This document shows, one piece after another, positions 1 through 6,241 of a stretch of 6,849 bases of DNA. The DNA is taken from positions 1 to 6,849 of the forward strand of contig CALDMI010000079.1 of NCBI GenBank assembly GCA_937914815.1, in the 5' to 3' direction. The position numbers and the translations under genes were made by a program. The notes under the pieces are model-generated. The model was not told the origin of the DNA. It was given only the letters and a program-made list of their open reading frames with translations, and did no database searches. How positions within the stretch are numbered: the first letter of the stretch is position 1; each line of letters opens with the position of its first letter. The DNA comes from an uncultured Clostridia bacterium (GTDB lineage: Bacteria; Bacillota; Clostridia; Oscillospirales; CAG-272).

Positions 1-1
1 C

Positions 2-838
2 GAATTGCCCCGATATAAAGGCGGCGGCAAGTTCGGCGGCTTTGATTTCCGCGCCCTCCCGGACTTCGGCTATCCGGCGGTTCTGAAGCCCTCGGACAGC
101 AGCGAGTACTGGCGGCACCCGTTTCCCGGCATGCGTAAGGTATATTTCCCCCGCTCGGCGTATGAGGTGCGCGGTATATGCGATACCGTTTTTTCCTCCG
201 GCTACCGCGGGAATATGGTATTTCAGAAGCTGATAGGCGGCGGGCGGGATCTGCTCTCCGTCCTGACAACCTATTCGACAAGAGAGGGGAGAGCGGTCCG
301 TGCCGTCCTCTCGGATGTTCTGACAGAGGAAAACGGAAGAACCGCAAAGGGAAACCATGCGGCGCTTATCACAAGACCCCTGAACGCTGTCGCCATGTCA
401 ATTGTCAATATGCTTGACTCCGTGGGGTATACCGGTATCGCGAATTTCGATATCATATCCGACGGTGAGGAGCAGTATGTACTTGAACTCAATCCGCGGC
501 AGGGAAGAAGCTGTGACAGCCTCCGTGCCGCGGGGGTAAATCTCGCCGCGCTTCTCCTCGCCGATATGCGCGGCGAGGGCATAGAGCCGGATTTTTCTTA
601 CCGCCGCATACTCTGGCGCTCGGTCTCCCGGTCGGCGGCTGTCCTGTCGTCGGGGCGTGAAGAGCTTATAGGAGAGGCAGAGTCGCTTATAAGCCGTGGC
701 GAGGAATACACGCCGTTTTCCTATCTTCCGGAGCTCCGGCATCCGCTTCGCCGTCTGTATCTCCGCGTGCATGAGCGGCGCGCCTCCCGGGCTGTCAACA
801 GGGATTTCAGGGCGGCGCAGACGGGAGAAAGTATATGA
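2..838 (+). CDS. ATP-grasp carboxylate-amine ligase, D-aspartate ligase-like (5' truncated)
   Basis: The reading frame is open to the window edge (GAA at 2-4 precedes the TTG at 5), so 278 C-terminal residues are visible. Relatives of about 420 residues would lack roughly the first 140 here. Seen: an ATP-grasp nucleotide-binding lysine in AVLKPSDSSEYW (about residues 26-37), a glycine-rich QKLIGGGRD segment, GNHAALITRP, and the metal-binding acidic set FDI (about 149-151) plus LELNPRQGRS (about 161-170). The family joins a carboxylate to an amine through an acyl-phosphate made from ATP. The ELNPRQGRS and AAGVNLAALLLADM pattern is what I associate with D-aspartate ligases that attach D-Asp to the peptidoglycan stem lysine. 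The exact substrate is inference. It ends in an ATGA overlap with a Mur ligase, which supports a cell-wall role in the cytoplasm. The last ~80 residues are Arg-rich with no recognised motif. ATP-grasp fold: high confidence; D-Asp specificity: moderate. Confidence 0.82.
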   Translation, partial: ELPRYKGGGKFGGFDFRALPDFGYPAVLKPSDSSEYWRHPFPGMRKVYFPRSAYEVRGICDTVFSSGYRGNMVFQKLIGGGRDLLSVLTTYSTREGRAVRAVLSDVLTEENGRTAKGNHAALITRPLNAVAMSIVNMLDSVGYTGIANFDIISDGEEQYVLELNPRQGRSCDSLRAAGVNLAALLLADMRGEGIEPDFSYRRILWRSVSRSAAVLSSGREELIGEAESLISRGEEYTPFSYLPELRHPLRRLYLRVHERRASRAVNRDFRAAQTGESI

Positions 839-2304
839 AATTCAGAAAGCTTATACGGGAACTTGACGGAGATTTTTCATTGTTTTGCGAAAGTTGGGAA
901 ATGTCTGAAATTCCGGATATCGATATAAAAACGGTGGCAGACAATTCACATGACTGTATTCCGGGGGCTCTTTTTGCCCCGCTCCGCGGAGCCGTGAGCG
1001 ACGGCGCAGACTATATAGACGATGCGTGGCGGCGCGGTGCAACGATCTTTCTTACCGACAGAGAACTACCGATACCGGACGGCGCATATACTCTCCGCGT
1101 TCCGGACGCACAGTCGGCATACACACGCCTTCTTCTCCGCTTCCTCGGTGACCCCCTCGACGGTGTCACAGTCATAGGTGTTACCGGAACAAAGGGGAAG
1201 AGCACGGTGTGCTCGCTTCTGTCATCGCTCCTCGAATACCGAGGGATAAAGAATATATCGGTCGGCACCCTCGGTTCGCACGGTGTGGGTATATCAGAGA
1301 AAACGGTCAATACGACTCCCTCCGCCTCATATATCTGTCGCCTTGCCGCGCGTGCCCGTCGCCGCGGTGCGGCGGTGATGATTGTCGAGATGTCGAGTCA
1401 GGCGTTGAAATACCGCCGTCTCGCCGGGCTCCGGGTTGATATAGCCGTCCTGACGGGTATAGGCTGTGACCACACCGACCCGCTTGAGCATCCGGATTTC
1501 GCGGATTATATCGCCTCAAAGCGCAGGCTTTTCACCGATTACGGCGCCCCCGTCGCCTTCGCTCCGTCCGATGATCCGTTCACACCGTATATAACGTTCG
1601 GAATGGATAAAATCATAACATATGGAATTAAAAGCAGGGCAGATTACCGAGCCAAACAAGTCGCACTCCGACCGGACGGCTCGGAGTTTTCCCTGCGCGG
1701 GAGTCGCTTTTTCCTTCCCATGCCAGGCGAGTTCAATGTTGCGGACGCCGCGGCGGCGCTCGCCGTCGCCTCCCGGATCTGCGTCTGCCCGCCGGGTGAG
1801 CTCGCCCCGGCTCTTCGCTCCGCCACCGTCCCGGGCAGGTTTGAGGTGCGGCGTCGCGACGGCAGACGTGTGATAGTTGACTATGCACACAACTACATGA
1901 GCGTGTCCTCCGTCTGCTCTCTTGTCCGCCGCCTGTTTCCGGGGCGGATAACTGCGCTCTTCGGCTCCGTCGGTGGGAGGGCGCACGGTCGGCGCAGGGA
2001 GCTCGCCGCCGCGGCAGAGCGATTTGCCGACTTCTCGGTCATAACCTCCGATACACCGGGGGCGGAGGAGCCGCTCGCAATATGCGCGGAGATATACGCC
2101 GCATACCGGGACAAAACCCGCGCTGCAATAGTCACATCCCGCCCCGCCGCCGTCGCATATGCCCTCCGCGCCACGCCTCCGGGCGGAACGGTGCTTCTCC
2201 TCGGCAAGGGAAATGAAGTATATACCCCCCGCGAGGGCGGAGATGGCGTCATGACCGATAAAAATATTCTCTATGCGCTTGACAACGCGGGCGCGCTGTG
2301 CTAA
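835..2304 (+). CDS. MurE-like Mur ligase (UDP-MurNAc-peptide--amino acid ligase family)
   Basis: A 489-residue protein, the usual MurE length, with three Mur domains. The N-terminal domain (about 1-108) has VADNSHDCIPGALFAPLRG. The central ATPase (about 111-330) has the P-loop GVTGTKGKST (115-124), NTTPSA (159-164), VEMSSQAL (184-191), DHTDPLEH (212-219), and the lysine that is carbamylated in Mur ligases in ASKRRLF (Lys229). The C-terminal domain (about 333-489) has GRFEV, VIVDYAHN (346-353) and LLLGKGNE (454-461). Mur ligases couple ATP hydrolysis to amide-bond formation on a nucleotide-linked peptide in the cytoplasm. MurE normally has DNPR near the C-terminus for meso-diaminopimelate; here the matching stretch is SDTPGAEEP (405-413), so the arginine is missing and the substrate is uncertain. 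The start overlaps the upstream stop (ATGA) and has GGGAG at 823-827, 7 nt away, indicating coupled translation with the ATP-grasp ligase. It may be a second, specialised MurE paralogue rather than the housekeeping enzyme. Confidence 0.88.
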   Translation: MKFRKLIRELDGDFSLFCESWEMSEIPDIDIKTVADNSHDCIPGALFAPLRGAVSDGADYIDDAWRRGATIFLTDRELPIPDGAYTLRVPDAQSAYTRLLLRFLGDPLDGVTVIGVTGTKGKSTVCSLLSSLLEYRGIKNISVGTLGSHGVGISEKTVNTTPSASYICRLAARARRRGAAVMIVEMSSQALKYRRLAGLRVDIAVLTGIGCDHTDPLEHPDFADYIASKRRLFTDYGAPVAFAPSDDPFTPYITFGMDKIITYGIKSRADYRAKQVALRPDGSEFSLRGSRFFLPMPGEFNVADAAAALAVASRICVCPPGELAPALRSATVPGRFEVRRRDGRRVIVDYAHNYMSVSSVCSLVRRLFPGRITALFGSVGGRAHGRRRELAAAAERFADFSVITSDTPGAEEPLAICAEIYAAYRDKTRAAIVTSRPAAVAYALRATPPGGTVLLLGKGNEVYTPREGGDGVMTDKNILYALDNAGALC

Positions 2305-2307
2305 AAT
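2279..2307 (+). promoter_or_regulatory. Sigma-A type promoter for the M3 peptidase gene
   Basis: TTGACA (2279-2284, perfect -35) and TAAAAT (2302-2307, five of six matches to TATAAT) are separated by exactly 17 nt. The element sits in the last codons of the Mur ligase gene, and that gene's TAA stop is the first half of the -10 box. A transcript would start near 2313-2315, which leaves room for the ribosome binding site at 2326-2332 and the ATG at 2341 but not for the ATG at 2317. It suggests the peptidase is transcribed independently of the cell-wall pair. It is predicted from sequence only. Confidence 0.68.
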
Positions 2308-2325
2308 CTTTTACAAATGAATTGT

Positions 2326-2332
2326 GAAAGGA
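2326..2332 (+). promoter_or_regulatory. Ribosome binding site that fixes the M3 peptidase start
   Basis: GAAAGGA lies 8 nt before the ATG at 2341, a near-ideal Shine-Dalgarno spacing. The in-frame ATG at 2317 lies upstream of this site, has no comparable site before it, and would fall about 3 nt from the predicted transcription start. Confidence 0.72.
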
Positions 2333-2340
2333 CATTGCAC

Positions 2341-4041
2341 ATGGTAACGAAAGTAAAGGATCTGGTCTACAAGCGCTATACCATCGAAGAGGGCAGGCTC
2401 GCTTTCTCGGATTTTGAGCGCAGGGCAAAGGCGGCAAAAACAGCGGAGGAGTTCCTCGCTGCCCGTGCGGATTTTCTCACCGCCGTAAGACATTATCAGA
2501 CCGCGGCGTCTCTCTCAAACTGCCGCTTTACACTCAATACAAAGGACAGCTTCTACGCCGGAGAGGTGGAGTATTACGACGAGGTGGGACCCGAGTTCTC
2601 GGAGCTTCTCACAAAGTACGCCGATATAATGCTCGACTCACCACTGCGTGCCGAAGTGGCAAAGTCGCTGAATCCACTTGTTTATAAGTCTCTCGAGGTT
2701 CAGCGTAAGGCTTTCTCCCCCGATACGATAGAGGAGTGCAAGCGCGAGAACGCCCTTGTAACCGAGTACTCAAAATTCATGGCGGAGATGAAGTTTACAT
2801 TTGATGGCGAGGAGATGCCGCTCTCGAAGCTTCGCGGATATCTCGAGCACAGCGACCGTGAGGTCAGGGCGAGAGCCGCAAAGGCGATAGGCGAGGGGCT
2901 CCGTGCAAATGCGGAGGAGCTTGACCGCATATACGACGACCTTGTAAAGATACGCACCGAAATAGCCCGCAAAATGGGCTACCGCGATTTTGTAGAGCTC
3001 GGATATTACAGAATGGGCAGGACGGGCTATAACCGCGAAATGGTTGAGCACTTCAGAAAGAATGTCGAGCACGATCTTGTTCCCGTCGTCGCCGAGATGA
3101 AGCGCAGAATTGCAAAGAAACTCGGTATCGAGAAGATAATGTTCTATGATAACGACACCTACACCCTCGGCGCCGCGCCCGACCCGGTTCTGGACGCAGA
3201 CGGAATATTCAAAGAGGCTCAGGTGATGTACGACAGAATGAGCCCCGTCACCTCGGCTTATATGCGTGAGATGCAGGAGGCAGAGGCGTTCGACGTCGAA
3301 TCCCGCGACGGAAAGTGGGGCGGCGGCTACTGCACGAGCTTTGACGATTATAAGCAGTCCTTCATACTTGCAAACTTCAACGGCACCTCCGCCGATATAG
3401 ATGTAATAACTCACGAGTTCGGACACTCTCTTGCAAACCACTTCTATTTTGAGAGCGGAGATCAGGAGCTCGGCGTCGGAGGTATGGAGACCGCGGAGTG
3501 TCACTCCATGTCCATGGAGTTCCTCGCATGGCCCTACCTTGACAAGTTCTTTGGTGATAAGGTCGAGGCTTATAAGCTGAAGCATATGCTCTCCGCCCTG
3601 ACCTTCATTCCGTACGGAGTAATCGTCGACGAGTTCCAGCATATAGTCTACGAGAACCCGGATATGACGCCCGAGGAGCGCAAGGCGGCGTACAGGGGAC
3701 TTGAAAAGAAGTACCGCCCCTATATCTCCTACGAGGGAATCCAGTATCTCGACGAGGGCACGAGATGGCAGTATCAGATGCACATCTACGAGTCTCCGTT
3801 CTACTATATCGACTATTGCCTTGCGCAGACGGTAGCCTTCGGCTTCCTCCTCAAATCGAGGAAGGATTATCCCGCGGCGCTCGCGGCTTATCTGAAATTC
3901 GTCAGCTACGGAGGGCAGAAGCCGTTTGAGGAGTTAGTCGAGGAGGCGGGCATAGCCTCTCCGTTCAAGGACGGCTCGCTGCGTGAACTCGCCTCCGGCG
4001 CGCTTGCGCTTGAGGAAGAGCTTGAGAGTCACATAAAGTAA
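2341..4041 (+). CDS. M3 family oligoendopeptidase (zinc metallopeptidase, PepF-like)
   Basis: A 566-residue protein counted from ATG 2341, a normal length for bacterial M3 oligoendopeptidases of this type. Seen: the gluzincin motif ITHEFGHSLANHF with zinc ligands His358 and His362 and catalytic Glu359. A downstream ETAECHSMSMEF segment (from about 383) would supply the third, glutamate ligand. The C-terminal MHIYESPFYYIDYCLAQ (about 480-496) is the substrate-side His/Tyr region of M3 enzymes. The N-terminal ~330 residues are charged and helical in character and match the cap that limits access to short peptides. There is no signal peptide or membrane segment, so it should act in the cytoplasm, cutting oligopeptides from uptake or protein turnover. 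It has its own promoter and Shine-Dalgarno site. It lies about 70 nt before a metal-handling GTPase pair, and as a zinc enzyme it could be a client, though that is only a guess from position. Family assignment is secure; peptide specificity is unknown. Confidence 0.94.
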   Translation: MVTKVKDLVYKRYTIEEGRLAFSDFERRAKAAKTAEEFLAARADFLTAVRHYQTAASLSNCRFTLNTKDSFYAGEVEYYDEVGPEFSELLTKYADIMLDSPLRAEVAKSLNPLVYKSLEVQRKAFSPDTIEECKRENALVTEYSKFMAEMKFTFDGEEMPLSKLRGYLEHSDREVRARAAKAIGEGLRANAEELDRIYDDLVKIRTEIARKMGYRDFVELGYYRMGRTGYNREMVEHFRKNVEHDLVPVVAEMKRRIAKKLGIEKIMFYDNDTYTLGAAPDPVLDADGIFKEAQVMYDRMSPVTSAYMREMQEAEAFDVESRDGKWGGGYCTSFDDYKQSFILANFNGTSADIDVITHEFGHSLANHFYFESGDQELGVGGMETAECHSMSMEFLAWPYLDKFFGDKVEAYKLKHMLSALTFIPYGVIVDEFQHIVYENPDMTPEERKAAYRGLEKKYRPYISYEGIQYLDEGTRWQYQMHIYESPFYYIDYCLAQTVAFGFLLKSRKDYPAALAAYLKFVSYGGQKPFEELVEEAGIASPFKDGSLRELASGALALEEELESHIK

Positions 4042-4049
4042 TCAATATT
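4022..4049 (+). promoter_or_regulatory. Candidate weak promoter for the GTPase pair
   Basis: TTGAGA (4022-4027, five of six to -35 consensus) is followed after 16 nt by AATATT (4044-4049, four of six to -10 consensus). If used, transcription would begin close to the base of the hairpin at 4056. The match is modest and could be chance. I see no inverted repeat resembling a Zur or Fur box in the gap at 4042-4111. Confidence 0.22.
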
Positions 4050-4055
4050 TCCAGC

Positions 4056-4081
4056 GGGAGCCGCGCGAATGCACGGCTCCC
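4056..4081 (+). terminator. Intergenic hairpin, possible weak terminator or leader structure
   Basis: GGGAGCCG (4056-4063) pairs perfectly with CGGCTCCC (4074-4081), an 8-bp GC-rich stem around a 10-nt loop that can add two inner GC pairs. It lies 15 nt after the M3 peptidase stop and 31 nt before the next ATG. The only T run is TTTT at 4090-4093, separated by AAAGGGCG, so it is not a classical intrinsic terminator. It may terminate weakly, protect the upstream mRNA's 3' end, or sit in the leader of the GTPase operon. Confidence 0.4.
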
Positions 4082-4111
4082 AAAGGGCGTTTTAAGGAAA
4101 GAGTGATAAAA

Positions 4112-5275
4112 ATGACAAAGATTGATATCTTCTCCGGCTTCCTCGGGGCCGGAAAAACCACACTTATCAAAAAACTCATAAAGGAAGCATATACCGGAGA
4201 GCGCGTCGTACTCATAGAAAACGAGTTCGGCAAGATAGGCATTGACGGCGGTTTCCTCCGTGACGCGGGTATACAGATAACCGAAATGAACTCCGGTTGT
4301 ATCTGTTGCTCGCTCGTCGGCGACTTCCGCGAGGCGCTGCATAAGGTGCTTGACGAGTTCTCGCCCGACAGAATAATAATCGAGCCCTCGGGAGTAGGTA
4401 AGCTCTCGGATGTCATTCGCGCCGTGCGCGGGGTTCAGGACCCGAACGCTTCGCTCAACTGCTTTACAACGGTTGTTGACGCGAAGAAGTGCAAAATGTA
4501 CATGAAAAACTTCGGCGAGTTCTTCAACGACCAGGTGGAGCACGCCTCTGCTATTGTCCTCTCGCATACCGACGGTCTGCCGGAGAGTAAGGTAGAGGAG
4601 GCTGTCGCGCTTCTTCGTGAGCATAATCCGAACGCCGCGATAGTAACCACTCCGTGGTCCCTCCTTGACGGCAAGGCAATTCTTGCGGCAATGGAGAAAA
4701 AGAACACGCTTGACGATGTCCTTGCGCTCCTCGAAAAGGAAAACGAGGAGGAGCATCACCATCATCACCACCATGACCATGACGAGGAGTGTTCCTGCGG
4801 ACATCACCATGACGATGATGACGATGATGACGAGCATGAACACGAGCATGAGCACCACCATCATGACCACGACGGGGAGTGTTCCTGTGGGCATCATCAC
4901 GACGATGATGATGACGATGACGACGAGGACGAGCATGAACATCACCATCACCATGACGGCGAGTGCTGCTGCGGACATCATCACCACGGACATGACGCGG
5001 ACGAGGTGTTCACGAGCTGGGGCGTAGAGACCGTGAAGAAGTTCACGGTTGAGGGTCTCAACGAGGCTCTTGAAAAATTCTCCGAGGACCCGGAGTACGG
5101 CATGATCCTCCGCGCAAAGGGAATAGTTGCCGGCGAGGACGGTCGCTGGATACATTTCGATTATGTACCCGGTGAGCCCGACGTGCGCTACGGCTCCGCC
5201 GATGTGACCGGCAGACTCTGCGTCATAGGCTCGAGCCTTGACAAGGAGAAGATAAAGGCGCTTTTCGGGGTGTAA
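4112..5275 (+). CDS. CobW/COG0523 family GTPase with His/Asp-rich metal-binding repeats
   Basis: A 387-residue protein. The N-terminal G domain has P-loop GFLGAGKTT (9-17), ENEFGKIGIDG (37-47), the family's metal motif GCICC (Cys63, Cys65, Cys66) and EPSG (91-94). The position of the usual NKxD guanine motif reads SHTD (151-154). Residues about 212-298 form a low-complexity linker of His, Asp and Glu with three ECxCG units. The C-terminal 85 residues are a CobW_C domain (RAKGIV, RLCVIG, SLDKEKIKALFG). COG0523 proteins are cytoplasmic GTPases that deliver zinc, cobalt or similar metals to client proteins; CxCC binds the metal and GTP hydrolysis drives transfer. The long histidine stretch suggests zinc or nickel storage or buffering. 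I chose ATG 4112 over GTG 4103 because the AAGGAAAG at 4094-4101 is only 1-4 nt from the GTG but about 10 nt from the ATG. A second COG0523-like gene follows after 6 nt, so the two are co-translated. Which metal and client is unknown. Confidence 0.92.
   Translation: MTKIDIFSGFLGAGKTTLIKKLIKEAYTGERVVLIENEFGKIGIDGGFLRDAGIQITEMNSGCICCSLVGDFREALHKVLDEFSPDRIIIEPSGVGKLSDVIRAVRGVQDPNASLNCFTTVVDAKKCKMYMKNFGEFFNDQVEHASAIVLSHTDGLPESKVEEAVALLREHNPNAAIVTTPWSLLDGKAILAAMEKKNTLDDVLALLEKENEEEHHHHHHHDHDEECSCGHHHDDDDDDDEHEHEHEHHHHDHDGECSCGHHHDDDDDDDDEDEHEHHHHHDGECCCGHHHHGHDADEVFTSWGVETVKKFTVEGLNEALEKFSEDPEYGMILRAKGIVAGEDGRWIHFDYVPGEPDVRYGSADVTGRLCVIGSSLDKEKIKALFGV
4763..5005 (+). repeat. Tandem 90-nt coding repeat (30-residue His/Asp/ECxCG units)
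   Basis: Two full in-frame units, 4763-4852 and 4853-4942, and a degenerate third, 4943-5005. Each runs HHHH, DHD or D, (E/G)EC(S/C)CG, HHH, then a run of seven or eight Asp followed by alternating Glu-His. The ECxCG cysteines recur 30 and then 28 residues apart. At DNA level the region is almost entirely CAY, GAY and GAR codons, with synonymous differences between units, so the protein pattern is preserved although the DNA has drifted. This implies selection on amino-acid content rather than very recent duplication. Confidence 0.85.
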
Positions 5276-5281
5276 TCTGAT

Positions 5282-6226
5282 ATGGAAAATGTACCTGTAT
5301 ATCTTTTCACCGGCTTTCTCGAGGCAGGCAAGACAAAATTCATTGAGGAAACCATGCAGGACCCGAATTTTAACGACGGGAAGCGTCGGTATCTCATAAT
5401 ATCCTGTGAGGAGGGCGAGGAGGAGATAGACCCGTCGACCCTCTCGGATAATGTTTCGTTCGCGTCCTTTGACGACGAAGGCGCCCTGACCCCGGACAGG
5501 CTCTCCGCTATGAAAAAGCGGGCAAAGGCGGATGTCGTGGTCGTCGAGTACAACGGAATGTGGATGCTCGATAAATTCTATAACGCTCTCCCGGACGACT
5601 GGATGGTCTATCAGGAGATACTTATAGTCGACTCCACAACAATTGAAATGTACAACGCCAATATGCGTCAGCTCGTTGTGGATAAGCTCACGTCCTGCGA
5701 AATGGTCGTTTTTAACCGAACGACAAAGGAGACCGACCGTATGCCGCTCCATAAGCTCGTACGCGCTGTGTCGAGAAAGGCGAATATCTGCTACGAGGAT
5801 GTGTCCGGAGAAATAGAGTTTGACGACATAGAGGATCCGCTCCCGTTTGATATAAACGCCCCGGTTATCGAGATAAAGGACACCGATTTTGCACTTTTCT
5901 ACCGCGATATGTCGGAGGAATTTGAAAAATATGACGGAAAGACCGTAAAGTTCAAGGGGATAGTAGCGCTCGACCGCTCGCTTCCCGCCGGGCAGTACGC
6001 CATAGGCAGGCATATCATGACCTGTTGTGAGGCTGATATAGCCTACCGCGGCGTCGTCGCAAAGGGAATGGGACAGCTGAAACTGAAAACCCGCGACTGG
6101 GTTACCGTTACCGGCGTTCTTCATAACGAGTATTCCAAAATCTATCAGGGAGAGGGACCTGTCCTCACCGTGACAAAGATAACCCCGGCGGAAAAGCCGG
6201 AGCAGGAGGTCGCGACATTTTATTGA
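5282..6226 (+). CDS. CobW-like P-loop GTPase fused to a DUF1980/TIGR03943-like domain
   Basis: A 314-residue protein. Residues 1-170 are a G domain colinear with the preceding COG0523 protein: P-loop GFLEAGKTKF (11-20), CEEGEEEIDP in place of ENEFGKIGID, VVVVEYNG (85-92) in place of IIIEPSG, ILIVDSTTIEMYNANM, and NRTT (145-148) in place of NKxD. The CxCC metal motif is absent; the matching stretch is SFDDEGALTP. Residues about 200-314 carry YDGKTVKFKGIV (217-228), GRHIMTCCEADIAYRG (242-257) and DWVTVTGVL (272-280). These are the signature of the soluble C-terminal DUF1980 domain of TIGR03943/YcgQ proteins, which occur with UPF0718 permeases. No membrane segment is present, so the fusion should be cytoplasmic. 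It starts 6 nt after the previous stop with only a weak GGGGTG site, pointing to translational coupling. Likely role: partner or regulator of the metallochaperone GTPase. The function is inferred; the domain layout is well supported. Confidence 0.85.
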   Translation: MENVPVYLFTGFLEAGKTKFIEETMQDPNFNDGKRRYLIISCEEGEEEIDPSTLSDNVSFASFDDEGALTPDRLSAMKKRAKADVVVVEYNGMWMLDKFYNALPDDWMVYQEILIVDSTTIEMYNANMRQLVVDKLTSCEMVVFNRTTKETDRMPLHKLVRAVSRKANICYEDVSGEIEFDDIEDPLPFDINAPVIEIKDTDFALFYRDMSEEFEKYDGKTVKFKGIVALDRSLPAGQYAIGRHIMTCCEADIAYRGVVAKGMGQLKLKTRDWVTVTGVLHNEYSKIYQGEGPVLTVTKITPAEKPEQEVATFY

Positions 6227-6241
6227 TGCCGCCGTACCGCA

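Noticed and set aside
5..838. TTG at 5 as a true start for the ATP-grasp ligase
   Set aside because: The frame continues upstream to the window edge, and the N-terminal third of the family is missing, so the gene is truncated by the window.
2317..2340. ATG 2317 as start of the M3 peptidase
   Set aside because: No ribosome binding site precedes it and it is within a few bases of the predicted transcription start; ATG 2341 has GAAAGGA 8 nt upstream.
2770..3783. 337-residue open frame on the minus strand
   Set aside because: It is entirely antisense to the M3 peptidase, including its HEFGH region, and its translation shows no recognisable family.
4103..4111. GTG 4103 as start of the first GTPase
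   Set aside because: The Shine-Dalgarno sequence would be too close, and the ATG at 4112 gives the usual short N-terminus before the P-loop.
4042..4111. Zur/Fur-type operator or a metal riboswitch upstream of the GTPase pair
   Set aside because: No convincing AT-rich inverted repeat is present, and the gap of about 70 nt is too short and simple for a known metal riboswitch.
4665..5027. Met/Thr-rich 120-residue frame on the plus strand
   Set aside because: It is a frame-shifted reading of the His/Asp repeat inside the CobW-type gene.
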